NCBI RefSeq assembly: GCF_021010575.1
Contig: NZ_JAJNAG010000030.1
Span: 1 to 39,091 of the forward strand
Direction of reading: 5' to 3'
Source: Limnobaculum eriocheiris
GTDB lineage: Bacteria > Pseudomonadota > Gammaproteobacteria > Enterobacterales > Enterobacteriaceae
Length of the DNA stretch: 39,091 nt
Shown here: positions 21,348 to 32,287 of the stretch, piece by piece
How positions within the stretch are numbered: position 1 is the stretch's first letter
How the letters are laid out: each line of letters starts with the position of its first letter
Program-made: the position numbers and the translations under genes
Notes under the pieces: generated by a model
Told to the model about the DNA's origin: nothing
The model's input: only the letters and a program-made list of their open reading frames with translations
Databases searched by the model: none

Positions 21348-21574
21348 ATCGAGCTCCTCTAAACCAGAAAATCATAATGTGCTTCCATGAAGCATATCCC
21401 GTGATTATACGCATCATCGCCATCAACTGACAGAATATGTATTAACCTGAATCGTATGCAAAAAGAACAACACTTTAGATTTCAATAAGAAAATGACTTA
21501 AAAAGATGGGGAAAAGTCGATTTATTAGCAGAATACCAGGGAGGTCTTCTGCCTGAATCAGACAGATAGGGAAG

Positions 21575-21606
21575 AAGTGATACAGGCGGTTAAACCCGTA
21601 TCACTT
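21575..21606 (-). terminator. Hairpin downstream of aroA
   Basis: AAGTGATAC/GTATCACTT stem with a 14-base loop, about 13 bases past the aroA stop. On the minus strand it is followed by CTTCCCTATC, a poor U-tract. Probable transcript end of the serC-aroA unit. The rest of 21348-21574 is AT-rich and likely carries the cmk promoter, but no site could be fixed. Confidence 0.5.
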
Positions 21607-21618
21607 AAAACAGCAAAA

Positions 21619-22905
21619 TTATGCCAACTGGCTTAAACGCGCAAACTGCTTAAAATAATCCGGAAACGTTTTGGCCGTACATTTTGGATCCAGAATAGTC
21701 ACCGGCGTATCGGACAACGCCACCAGTGAAAAACACATCGCCATACGGTGATCGTTATAAGTTTCAATTTCCGCATGCTTTAGCTGTGCAGGCGGAACGA
21801 CTCGAATGTAATCCTCCCCCTCTTCAACTTCGGCGCCGACTTTTCTCAACTCAGTTGCCATTGCGCTCAGGCGGTCGGTCTCTTTCACACGCCAGTTATA
21901 GATATTACGAATGCGGGTCTCCCCTTTAGCAAACAGTGCCGTGGTGGCAATAGTCATCGCCGCATCGGGAATATGATTCATATCCATATCAATACCGTTC
22001 AACACACCGTGCTGACATTCAATAAAATCATCACCCCAGATGACATTAGCCCCCATAGCTTCCAACACATCAGCAAAGCGAATATCACCCTGAACACTGT
22101 TTTTACCAATGCCCGTAACGCGTACACTACCACCTCTAATTGCTGCTGCTGCAAGGAAGTAGGATGCTGAAGAGGCATCACCTTCAACCAGATATTGTTC
22201 CACTGCACGATACTGTTGCTGCCCTTTAATGTGGAAAACCTGATAGTTGTCATGGCTCACGTCAACACCAAAATCGCGCATCATATGCAGCGTAATCTCA
22301 ATATAAGGCTTTGAAACTAAATCACCTTTAATCGTAATATGGGTGTCCTGTGCCGCCAGCGGTGCCGCCATCAGTAAGGCTGTCAGAAATTGGCTGGATA
22401 CTGAACCATCGACAGAGATATTCCCCCCCTGAAATCCACCACGCAGGCGTAGCGGCGGGTAATTTTGCTGCTCAAGATAATCAATCTGCGCACCGCCCTG
22501 GCGTAGTGAATCCACCAGATGGCCAATCGGACGTTCTTTCATTCGAGGCTCACCGGTTAAAATATTATCGCCCAGCCCCAGACTTAATGCCGCAGCCAGT
22601 GGACGCATTGCCGTACCGGCATTACCCAAAAATATCTCCAGCGGACTATGGGTCTTTAGGGAGCCAGCCACACCCTCGATATCACAAATGGTATGGCAAT
22701 CAGATAACTGATAATGAACACCCAGCGCTTTTAATGCGTTAAGCATATGGCGAACGTCATCACTGTCTAACAGGTTAGTCAGTCGGGTTTTTCCCTGTGC
22801 CATTGCAGCTAAGAGTAATGCCCGATTAGAAACACTTTTTGAACCGGGTAAATTAATGGTTCCATTAAATTTCGCAATGGGTTGTAGGGTTAACGATTCC
22901 AGCAT
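21619..22905 (-). CDS. aroA: EPSP synthase (3-phosphoshikimate 1-carboxyvinyltransferase)
   Basis: A 428-residue shikimate-pathway enzyme (E. coli 427) that joins shikimate-3-phosphate and PEP. The substrate loop [10 protein letters not shown] is at residues 19-28 and [10 protein letters not shown] at 94-103, the class I pattern expected to be glyphosate sensitive. [10 protein letters not shown] and the late [10 protein letters not shown] are also present. In E. coli aroA directly follows serC; here a racemase gene lies between them, 66 bases upstream of this start. Intact. Confidence 0.98.
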   Translation of the reverse strand: MLESLTLQPIAKFNGTINLPGSKSVSNRALLLAAMAQGKTRLTNLLDSDDVRHMLNALKALGVHYQLSDCHTICDIEGVAGSLKTHSPLEIFLGNAGTAMRPLAAALSLGLGDNILTGEPRMKERPIGHLVDSLRQGGAQIDYLEQQNYPPLRLRGGFQGGNISVDGSVSSQFLTALLMAAPLAAQDTHITIKGDLVSKPYIEITLHMMRDFGVDVSHDNYQVFHIKGQQQYRAVEQYLVEGDASSASYFLAAAAIRGGSVRVTGIGKNSVQGDIRFADVLEAMGANVIWGDDFIECQHGVLNGIDMDMNHIPDAAMTIATTALFAKGETRIRNIYNWRVKETDRLSAMATELRKVGAEVEEGEDYIRVVPPAQLKHAEIETYNDHRMAMCFSLVALSDTPVTILDPKCTAKTFPDYFKQFARLSQLA

Positions 22906-22971
22906 GGGTAAATGTTCTCTTGTTATCTGTTTTAAATATTCAAATCGGTAGAAATTAATTTACAGCTATCG

Positions 22972-23667
22972 TCAGTCTTTCAGCGAAAGTTCCGCTGCAC
23001 GAACCGCATGTATCTCTGCGGTGTCATATAAAGGTACGGAGGCATCTTTAGCGCCAACCAATAGGCCAATTTCGGTGCAACCCAGAATAATTCCCTGAGC
23101 GCCCTTATCCGCCAGCTGCTGCATAATTCGGCTAAACTGTTGACGAGATTCAGCGTCAATCTTGCCCAGGCAAAGCTCCTGATAAATAACGCGATGCACA
23201 ATTTTACGATCTGCTTCATCAGGTACGATGACCTCAATACCATGCTGGTTACTGAGTCGTCCCTTATAAAAATCTTGTTCCATAGTAAAACGAGTGCCCA
23301 ACAGGCCCACTTTATTAATACCATCTTGCAGAATAACCTCTGCTGTGGCATCCGCAATATGACAAACAGGAACCGCAACCGCCTTCTCTACTGTCTCATA
23401 CACTTTGTGCATAGTATTGGTACAGATAACCAGAAAATCAGCTCCCGCACCTTCAAGCTTACGCGCCGCCTGGGCCAGATGTTCACCCGCGGCAGCCCAA
23501 TCGCCCTGATGCTGCAACTGCTCGATCTCCTGAAAATCAACGCTTAACAGTACAATTTTAGCCGAATGCAGACCGCCAAGGTGGTGGCGAATAGTTTCGT
23601 TTATATGACGATAATAAGGAATGGTCGATTCCCAACTCATACCGCCGATAAGCCCTATCGTTTTCAT
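22972..23667 (-). CDS. Asp/Glu racemase family protein, YgeA (RacX)-like
   Basis: A 231-residue protein closely resembling E. coli YgeA/RacX, a broad-specificity amino-acid racemase. Shared landmarks are MKTIGLIGGMSWESTIPYYRHIN at the start, then VICTNTMHKV and IILGCTEIGLL, which provide the two catalytic cysteines, and TRFTMEQDFYKGRL. The ATG at 23665-23667 is preferred: it matches the family start and follows GAGAG. A TTG five codons upstream lacks support. It sits between serC and aroA, an unusual place, as these two are adjacent in E. coli. Cytoplasmic; the substrate cannot be told from sequence. The symbol is left blank because orthology to racX is not proven by this context. Confidence 0.87.
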   Translation of the reverse strand: MKTIGLIGGMSWESTIPYYRHINETIRHHLGGLHSAKIVLLSVDFQEIEQLQHQGDWAAAGEHLAQAARKLEGAGADFLVICTNTMHKVYETVEKAVAVPVCHIADATAEVILQDGINKVGLLGTRFTMEQDFYKGRLSNQHGIEVIVPDEADRKIVHRVIYQELCLGKIDAESRQQFSRIMQQLADKGAQGIILGCTEIGLLVGAKDASVPLYDTAEIHAVRAAELSLKD

Positions 23668-23730
23668 TGGGTTAGCTCTCAATTATTACAAATCTTTGTC
23701 AGATGATCGTATGGTTACACAATAATCCAC

Positions 23731-23762
23731 CATCGGCAGACGACATTGATAGTCTGCCGATG
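23731..23762 (-). terminator. Strong hairpin between serC and the racemase gene
   Basis: Perfect 11-bp stem CATCGGCAGAC/GTCTGCCGATG with a 10-base loop, 43 bases past the serC stop. No U-tract follows on the minus strand (GTGGATTATTG). It may reduce readthrough from serC into the racemase and aroA, or protect the serC message. Confidence 0.5.
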
Positions 23763-23805
23763 ATCTATAACGATTTGAATTTATACCATCATAAACAAAT
23801 GATAA

Positions 23806-24891
23806 TTAACCGTGGCGACGCTCAAAATCCGCCATAAACTGAGTTAATGCCTGAACACCGGCCAGCGGCATGGCATTATAGATGGATGCACGCATTCCCC
23901 CCAGAACCCGATGCCCTTTCAGTGCGTGTAAACCTGCAATCTGAGCCTCTTCCAGGAATACTTTATCTAACGCGCCATCCGCCAGTTGGAATGGAACGTT
24001 CATCCAGGAACGGTTGGGGATAGCGACACCATTACGATAGAAATCACTGTTATCAATAAAGCTATACAGGTGTGACGCTTTCTCTTCGTTACGGCGAGCC
24101 ATCTCCGTCAATCCACCCTGAGCTTTTAACCACTTAAATACCAACCCTGACAGGTACCAGGCAAAGGTTGGTGGTGTGTTGAACATCGAGTCATACTCAT
24201 TTAATACGGTAAAATCAAGAATAGACGGAGTCTCTTTACGGGCTTTTCCCAGCAGATCTTCACGTATGATGATCACCGTAATACCTGCCGGTCCAATATT
24301 CTTTTGTGCCCCGGCATAAATCACACCATAACGGCTAACGTCAATTGGGCGGGATAAGATAGTTGAGGAGAGATCCGCTACAACCACTCTATCACCAAAA
24401 TCTGGTTGCTCATCAATAGCAATGCCATCAATCGTCTCATTTGGGCAAAAATGAACATAGGCAGATTTATCACTCAGCGCCCAATCCTTCATGGGTTTAA
24501 TGGCTGACAGGCCATCGATTTGAGTCTTTGCATCAAACACGTTTGGCGTACAGTATTTTTCCGCTTCCTGAACGGCACTGTGGGCCCAATAGCCACCATC
24601 AATGTAATCAGCCTGAGTGGCATTTCCTAATAAATTTAAGGGAATAGCCGCAAATTGTGCTCGTGCTCCACCATGACTAAACAGCACTTTATAATTATCA
24701 GGAATTTTCATCAGATCGCGCAAATCACGCTCCGCCGTTTCGGCTACCTGAATAAACTCTTTGCTGCGGTGGCTAATTTCCATGACTGATGTGCCGAGCC
24801 CCTGCCAATCACAAAGTTCTTGCTGTGCCTGACGTAACACTTCAACCGGTAACATTGCCGGCCCTGCACTAAAATTAAATACCTGTGCCAT
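23806..24891 (-). CDS. serC: Phosphoserine aminotransferase
   Basis: A 361-residue PLP enzyme (E. coli 362) for serine and pyridoxine biosynthesis, converting 3-phosphohydroxypyruvate to phosphoserine and acting on 3-hydroxy-2-oxo-4-phosphonooxybutanoate. The family start [12 protein letters not shown], the phosphate-binding [13 protein letters not shown] and the PLP lysine in [11 protein letters not shown] are present. The C-terminus keeps [11 protein letters not shown]. It heads a serC-racemase-aroA series on the minus strand. Intact. Confidence 0.98.
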   Translation of the reverse strand: MAQVFNFSAGPAMLPVEVLRQAQQELCDWQGLGTSVMEISHRSKEFIQVAETAERDLRDLMKIPDNYKVLFSHGGARAQFAAIPLNLLGNATQADYIDGGYWAHSAVQEAEKYCTPNVFDAKTQIDGLSAIKPMKDWALSDKSAYVHFCPNETIDGIAIDEQPDFGDRVVVADLSSTILSRPIDVSRYGVIYAGAQKNIGPAGITVIIIREDLLGKARKETPSILDFTVLNEYDSMFNTPPTFAWYLSGLVFKWLKAQGGLTEMARRNEEKASHLYSFIDNSDFYRNGVAIPNRSWMNVPFQLADGALDKVFLEEAQIAGLHALKGHRVLGGMRASIYNAMPLAGVQALTQFMADFERRHG

Positions 24892-24947
24892 TTACTTCAC
24901 CGCCCTGATAGAGATTAAGGATTAGTTTTTTAGAAATAGGATTATCG

Positions 24948-24976
24948 GTTTTATCATTCACTTAGTTTTGCTGCAA
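24948..24976 (-). promoter_or_regulatory. serC: Candidate sigma-70 promoter for serC
   Basis: On the minus strand TTGCAG (24971-24976) and TAAAAC (24948-24953) are spaced by 17 bases, each matching four of six consensus positions, about 55 bases upstream of the serC ATG. This is weak sequence evidence. The whole 24892-25230 interval is otherwise AT-rich and holds only the ansB terminator and a GATAA/TTATC mini-hairpin at 25019-25034. Confidence 0.35.
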
Positions 24977-25155
24977 TGCTTTATGCATCAGTTCTGATTA
25001 ATTTTTCAGACTGAACGTGATAAGCCCTGTTATCAACAGCAGAAAAGTATGTTGTATATAGCAAGAAAAGCGAATGAATTAACCAAAAGCCGCGGTTGGT
25101 TGACGATATTCATCGACATTAGCGGTGAAACAACAAATATTTCGGTCATCTGCAG

Positions 25156-25198
25156 AAAGAAAAAAGAGCGGATACCTTTTATCCATCAGATATCCGCT
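25156..25198 (-). terminator. Rho-independent terminator of ansB
   Basis: AGCGGATA/TATCCGCT stem followed on the minus strand by CTTTTTTCTTTC. It lies about 33 bases beyond the ansB stop codon. Confidence 0.85.
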
Positions 25199-25230
25199 AT
25201 CACTAAGTGCTAAGTATTAAAACTTATCTA

Positions 25231-26280
25231 TTAATACTCATTAAACATTTTCTGAATTTCAGCCGGGTCTTGTGTTTTGGTTAATGCCAACTGCAACAGT
25301 ACCCGCGCTTTTTGCGGATTCAGCGTACCGGATGCAACAAAACCATACTTAACATCATCAATTTCTGCATCCTGAGTGGTAGAGCCGGTCGGTACTCGTG
25401 AAGAACGAACCACTACCGCCCCCTGCTCTCTGGCATTAACCAGCGCATCAAAAACTGTCTTATATAGGTTACCGTTACCCACACCTGCGGTAACAATACC
25501 TTTAGTCCCATCGGCCAGTAGTGCTTTAACCGGTGCGGCCGACGCATTAGCATAACCATATATAATGTCGACTTTTGGCAGCTCAGTCAGTTTACTTACG
25601 TCAAACGGAGCCTTTGGCGCATGAGCACGCGTTGGCATCCGCTGATAATCGACCTTGCCATTATGAATATATCCCAGTGGGCCATAGTTAACCGCCTGGA
25701 AAGTCTGAACGCCCGTAGTACTGGTTTTAGTGACATCCCGACCGCCAAGAACCACATCATTCATCGCAACCAGCACCCCACGGCCCGCAGAGTTTTTATC
25801 TGAAGCAACTACCACGGCATTATAAAGATTGAATGGACCATCGGCACTCATTGCCGTAGCCGGCCGCATTGCACCAACCATCACCACCGGTTTATTACAT
25901 TTTACTGTCAGGTTAAGGAAGTAAGAGGTTTCCTCCATCGTATCGGTACCGTGAGTAATCACAAAACCATCACTACTGTCACAACGTTCATTGATAGTCT
26001 TAGCCAGCTTAAGCCAGACTTCATCACTCATATCCTGTGAACCAATATTAACAATCTGTTCGCCTTTAATATCAGCAATCTCTTTTAACTGTGGAACCGC
26101 ATCAACCAAACGCTCCACGCCAAACTGCCCGGAAACATAATTGGATTGTGTTTCTGAAACACCTCCGCCAGCAATGGTTCCTCCCGTTGCCAGAACGGTG
26201 ATGGAGGGTAATTTTGCTAACGCAGGTACGGTGAGACAACAAAACAAAGCACCAAGAGCAGTCTTGTTAAACACTGACAT
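25231..26280 (-). CDS. ansB: Periplasmic L-asparaginase II
   Basis: A 349-residue type II asparaginase (E. coli precursor 348) hydrolysing asparagine to aspartate and ammonia in the periplasm. A Sec signal (residues 1-22, ending VPALA) precedes the mature start KLPSITVLATGGTIAGGG. The catalytic threonines are in TGGTIAG (Thr35 of the precursor) and in HGTDTMEET near residue 112, next to the catalytic aspartate. The C-terminus KYGFVASGTLNPQKARVLLQLALT is nearly as in E. coli. In E. coli ansB maps far from serC and is induced anaerobically by FNR and CRP, so its place between serC and ycaO is a lineage-specific arrangement. A CTGAAATTAATCAC near 26385-26398 is only a loose FNR-like match. Confidence 0.95.
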   Translation of the reverse strand: MSVFNKTALGALFCCLTVPALAKLPSITVLATGGTIAGGGVSETQSNYVSGQFGVERLVDAVPQLKEIADIKGEQIVNIGSQDMSDEVWLKLAKTINERCDSSDGFVITHGTDTMEETSYFLNLTVKCNKPVVMVGAMRPATAMSADGPFNLYNAVVVASDKNSAGRGVLVAMNDVVLGGRDVTKTSTTGVQTFQAVNYGPLGYIHNGKVDYQRMPTRAHAPKAPFDVSKLTELPKVDIIYGYANASAAPVKALLADGTKGIVTAGVGNGNLYKTVFDALVNAREQGAVVVRSSRVPTGSTTQDAEIDDVKYGFVASGTLNPQKARVLLQLALTKTQDPAEIQKMFNEY

Positions 26281-26524
26281 ACTAAATCTCCTATCTTCAT
26301 TATTCTTAAAGTAAAAATCAGGATGAGTTATTAATACGTTTTAAATAGCCAATAATTGAGGTAGCAGCAACAATCGCAATATGTCTGAAATTAATCACTT
26401 GCGTAAAAAATTATAACCTTGCGTAATTAAATTTTGACGCCCGAAAAGCAATTAGCATTCTGAAACTCACTGTATTATCAGGGTATTTGATTTTTTTTCT
26501 GTGACACTCCCCCGAGAACCAACA

Positions 26525-26542
26525 TTTCCTGAATTCAGGAAA
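26525..26542. promoter_or_regulatory. 18-bp perfect palindrome upstream of ycaO
   Basis: TTTCCTGAATTCAGGAAA reads the same on both strands and lies 120 bases before ycaO in the 382-base region shared with the divergent ansB. It does not match the ArgR, Cra, LexA or FNR consensus as I know them. It could be an operator or a hairpin. Other items in 26281-26662 are a TGTGA half-site at 26501-26505, a run of T at 26490-26497 and a small AACCGT/ACGGTT hairpin at 26587-26608; none supports a firm promoter call. Confidence 0.45.
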
Positions 26543-26662
26543 CTCATTAATTATTGCATCACACACTATGGAGCTATGGTCAAAAAAACCGTATGATGCC
26601 GGACGGTTAAACTGACAAAACAGAAATGGATAACTTCATTAAAATCAAGAGCCTGAATATCA

Positions 26663-28438
26663 ATGCAAACAATCACTCCCACGACTACACAAACATTTAT
26701 CCCCGGTAAAGATGCAGCACTGGAAGACTCCATCTCTCGTTTTCAGCAAAAGCTGACCCAATTGGGATTTAATATAGAAGAAGCATCCTGGCTTAACCCG
26801 GTTCCAAATGTTTGGTCGGTACATATACGTGATAAGGATTGTCCACTCTGCTTTACCAACGGAAAAGGCGCGACCCGGAAAGCCGCTTTGGCTTCTGCGT
26901 TGGGTGAATACTTTGAACGCTTATCCACTAACTACTTTTTTGCCGATTTTTATTTAGGCAAAACCATTGCTGAAGGTGATTTTGTTCACTATCCCAATGA
27001 AAAATGGTTTCCCATTTCGCAGGACAACAGCTTACCCAAAGGCATTTTAGATCCACATCTGCATGCTTTCTACGATCCTGACCAAAGCCTGACGGCTACC
27101 GAGTTGGTTGATTTGCAGTCAGGGAATGTTGAACGAGGCATTTGTACGCTTCCTTTTGTTCGCCAATCGGATCTGGAAACGGTTTACATTCCGATGAATA
27201 TTATCGGCAACCTTTATGTTTCTAACGGTATGTCTGCCGGTAATAACCGTAATGAAGCCCGCGTGCAGGCACTGTCGGAAATTTTTGAGCGTTTTGTAAA
27301 AAACCGCATTATTGCTGAAGCTATTAGCCTGCCAGAAATTCCACAGGCGATGATTAATCTTTACCCACCGGTAAAAGAAGCAATAGCAACTCTTGAAGCT
27401 GAAGGTTTCCCAATATTCGCTTATGACGCCTCTTTGGGTGGTCAATACCCTGTCATCTGCGTTGTACTGTTTAATCCAACCAATGGAACCTGTTTTGCTT
27501 CATTTGGTGCCCACCCGGACTTTGGTGTTGCTCTGGAACGTACCGTGACAGAACTGCTACAGGGCCGCAGCCTGAAAGATCTGGACGTATTCAATGCACC
27601 CACCTTTGATAATGAAGAAGTGGGTGAATACGCCAATCTGGAAACCCACTTTATTGATTCCAGCGGTTTAATTTCCTGGGATCTGTTTAAACAGCAGGCC
27701 GACTATGAATTTGTTGGTTGGGACTTCAGTGGCACCTCTGAAGAAGAGTTTGCCACCATGATGGCTATCTTTAATCAAGAAGAAGTGGAAGTCTATATCG
27801 CTGATTACACCCATTTAGGCGTTGATGCCTGCCGGATTCTGGCACCGGGTATGTCCGATATCTATCCTGCTGAAGATCTGGTGTTAGCCAATAACAATAT
27901 GGGGCAGCACCTAAGAGATACTATTTTAAGTCTGCCTTCCAGCCAGTGGCAGCCAGAAGAGTATCTGGCCCTGATTGAACAATTGGATCAGGAAGGTCTG
28001 GATGACTTTGTGCGCGTGCGTGAACTACTTGGGATGGCGACCGGCTCGAATAATGTCTGGAGTAGCTTGCGTATCGGCGAACTTAAATCGATGCTGGCAC
28101 TTGCTGGTGGTGATTTGGATCAGGCCCTAAGCTGGGTGGAATGGACTCAGGAATTCAACGCATCATTATTTAGCCAAGAACGCCGTAACTACTACCGCTG
28201 CCTGCAAACCCTGTTATTAATGCAAGTGGATGCGGAGGAACGGGATCCGGCACAATACAATCAGGCATTTAGCCGTATGTATGGTGAAGATACCGTAGCA
28301 ACGGTCTGGAGCAATATTCGTGGAAAACAACGCTTTTATGGAATTTTTGATGTAGATCAAAATTTAACTCAACTGCCTACACACGGCTCTTTGCTGGAAG
28401 CATATAACAAATTACAGGCGGCTAAACGGCTGTCTTAA
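26663..28438 (+). CDS. ycaO: YcaO, ATP-dependent cyclodehydratase-family protein
   Basis: A 591-residue protein very close to E. coli YcaO (586). The N-terminal two thirds form the YcaO ATP-binding domain, with NGKGATRKAALASALGEYFERLS near residues 70-95 and GNNRNEARVQALSEIFERFVKNRI later on; the conserved Glu and Arg residues of these helices bind ATP and magnesium. The C-terminal third is the helical tail found in the E. coli type. YcaO enzymes elsewhere make azoline rings or thioamides; the E. coli protein has been linked to RimO-dependent beta-methylthiolation of ribosomal protein S12. No peptide substrate or partner gene lies nearby, so this is the housekeeping form. It precedes focA as in E. 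coli. The ATG has a weak GAG ribosome site. Confidence 0.94.
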   Translation: MQTITPTTTQTFIPGKDAALEDSISRFQQKLTQLGFNIEEASWLNPVPNVWSVHIRDKDCPLCFTNGKGATRKAALASALGEYFERLSTNYFFADFYLGKTIAEGDFVHYPNEKWFPISQDNSLPKGILDPHLHAFYDPDQSLTATELVDLQSGNVERGICTLPFVRQSDLETVYIPMNIIGNLYVSNGMSAGNNRNEARVQALSEIFERFVKNRIIAEAISLPEIPQAMINLYPPVKEAIATLEAEGFPIFAYDASLGGQYPVICVVLFNPTNGTCFASFGAHPDFGVALERTVTELLQGRSLKDLDVFNAPTFDNEEVGEYANLETHFIDSSGLISWDLFKQQADYEFVGWDFSGTSEEEFATMMAIFNQEEVEVYIADYTHLGVDACRILAPGMSDIYPAEDLVLANNNMGQHLRDTILSLPSSQWQPEEYLALIEQLDQEGLDDFVRVRELLGMATGSNNVWSSLRIGELKSMLALAGGDLDQALSWVEWTQEFNASLFSQERRNYYRCLQTLLLMQVDAEERDPAQYNQAFSRMYGEDTVATVWSNIRGKQRFYGIFDVDQNLTQLPTHGSLLEAYNKLQAAKRLS

Positions 28439-28452
28439 TTAAATGACCAAAT

Positions 28453-28498
28453 AACAAGACTTTTTATAAAAAATAGAGAGTCTTGTTAGCATCTTTTT
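28453..28498 (+). terminator. Rho-independent terminator of ycaO
   Basis: AACAAGACT/AGTCTTGTT stem with a 17-base loop, followed after a few bases by CTTTTTT. It lies 14 bases past the ycaO stop and insulates the pfl promoter region. Confidence 0.75.
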
Positions 28499-28727
28499 TA
28501 GAAGTAAAATAATAAGAATTAATGTTAAATAAAAGTAAAAATATATAATTAATAAGTTTTAATTAAATACATTATTTATAATTTATTAACAGAGTCTGAT
28601 ATCGTTTCAGTGATTACTTAAAATTATTTTGCAAACATTAAAAAAGTTTTTATTTAAATTAATCAATAAGATACTGATAAAAAATACGTTTTCACGTCCT
28701 TTTTTACATTTATTCATTTTACTCATC

Positions 28728-28769
28728 ATGATCAGTATCAAATTTTGCAGTATACTGCTTTGTTAGTAT
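28728..28769 (+). promoter_or_regulatory. FNR-dependent (class II) promoter of focA-pflB
   Basis: ATGATCAGTATCAA at 28728-28741 matches the FNR consensus TTGAT-N4-ATCAA at nine of ten positions. A TAGTAT -10 box lies at 28764-28769. A start about 28776 would put the FNR site at -41.5, the classic class II activator position. A GCAGTATACTGC palindrome sits between them (28747-28758). A weaker FNR-like site, TTTAA-ATTA-ATCAA, is at 28653-28666. The rest of 28499-28727 is very AT-rich, as expected for the multi-factor pfl regulatory region. Confidence 0.7.
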
Positions 28770-28820
28770 CACCAAGCAATTTAGTCTTCAGTCTTTATTT
28801 AGGCGCAGAGATATTATTAA

Positions 28821-29672
28821 GTGAAAACAGATAATCCTATCGCAGCATTATCACCCGCCGCCATGGCTCAGGTTGCCGAGAATGCGGGAATATATAAAGC
28901 TACAAAACATCCGGCTATTACATTCTGCTCAGCAATATTAGCTGGCGCATTTATTTCCATCGCATTTGTCTTCTATATTACTGCTACCACCGGAACAGCC
29001 AATGTTCCTTTTGGCATGGCTAAATTTTTAGGCGGCGTCTGTTTCTCTTTAGGTTTAATGTTAGTTGTCGCCTGCGGCACTGACCTTTTCACCTCAACAG
29101 TATTGACCTGTATTGCAAAAGCAACCAATCATATTACCTGGGGTCAAATGTTCCGTAACTGGATCAATGTTTATTTAGGCAATCTGGTCGGTGCGTTGTT
29201 CTTTGTTGCTATTATATTTATGGCAGGCCAAATCACTGCCGCTAACGGGCTTTGGGGGTTAAATGTGCTCCAAACGGCTAACCATAAACTACATCATACC
29301 TTTGTAGAAGCGGTTGCTCTTGGTACACTGGCTAACCTGATGGTTTGTTTAGCGGTATGGATGAGTTACGCCGGACGCAGTTTAACCGACAAAATGCTGG
29401 TAATGATCCTTCCGGTAGCGATGTTTGTTGCCAGCGGTTTTGAGCACAGCATCGCAAACATGTTTATGATTCCAATGGGGATCGTAATTAAGAATTTTGC
29501 ATCTCCTGAGTTCTGGCACATGATTAACGCCACTCCGGAGCAATTTCCAAGCCTGACTGTTAGTAACTTTGTTATAGACAACTTAATCCCCGTGACAATC
29601 GGTAATATCATCGGTGGATTAATGGTAGGTTTGCCTTTTTGGGCAATGTATTTACGTGGTGGGAAGCACTAG
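28821..29672 (+). CDS. focA: FocA, formate channel
   Basis: A 283-residue formate/nitrite transporter-family protein (E. coli 285) that moves formate across the inner membrane as a pentamer. It uses a GTG start, as in E. coli, giving MKTDNPIAALSPAAMAQVAE. Six hydrophobic helices and the family motifs LVVACGTDLFTS, NLVGALFF, LANLMVCLAVWMSYAGR and FEHSIANMFMIPMGI are present, including the pore histidine in the FEH string. It is first of the focA-pflB operon, so the exporter of formate is co-made with the enzyme that produces it. Confidence 0.96.
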   Translation: MKTDNPIAALSPAAMAQVAENAGIYKATKHPAITFCSAILAGAFISIAFVFYITATTGTANVPFGMAKFLGGVCFSLGLMLVVACGTDLFTSTVLTCIAKATNHITWGQMFRNWINVYLGNLVGALFFVAIIFMAGQITAANGLWGLNVLQTANHKLHHTFVEAVALGTLANLMVCLAVWMSYAGRSLTDKMLVMILPVAMFVASGFEHSIANMFMIPMGIVIKNFASPEFWHMINATPEQFPSLTVSNFVIDNLIPVTIGNIIGGLMVGLPFWAMYLRGGKH

Positions 29673-29735
29673 TTCGACGCTTCCTTCAATAAAAGGTTAA
29701 TCCAATTTCCTTAGAATACGAAAGGTAGGTAAAAA

Positions 29736-32018
<2,283 letters not shown>

Positions 32019-32049
32019 TTTGCATTAGTTTGAAAATGCTCTGAAAATG

Positions 32050-32079
32050 AAGCCCTGCAATATTTTGCAGGGCTTTTTT
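32050..32079 (+). terminator. Rho-independent terminator of pflB
   Basis: AAGCCCTGCAA/TTGCAGGGCTT stem with a short loop and a following T-run. It lies about 30 bases after the pflB stop. The interval 32080-32287 probably carries the separate pflA promoter; an AGATAGTC/GACTATCT pair (32190-32235) and a small GGGCCC hairpin near 32252 are the only structures seen. Confidence 0.9.
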
Positions 32080-32287
32080 CATTAACAATAAAAATACCGG
32101 CTTTAAAAGAAATCTTAACCAGAATGTCATAGAATAGAGGTTCAGCCAAAGCTACATACTAATTTGGTAGACTGAAAATCACTATTAGCAGATAGTCTGG
32201 TCAAAAACCTATTTAATGACAGAGACTGACTATCTCAGAAGCAAACACGTTGGGCCCTTTTGAGGGTCAATTTTGGAGTACATCGTA

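Noticed and set aside
26385-26398. FNR site for ansB (CTGAAATTAATCAC)
   Set aside because: Only about seven of ten consensus positions, with no convincing -10 box at the right distance on the minus strand.
26663-28438. YcaO as part of a thiazole/oxazole-modified peptide cluster
   Set aside because: No precursor peptide, dehydrogenase or transporter is adjacent, and the protein is the long E. coli-type YcaO with its usual neighbours focA-pflB.
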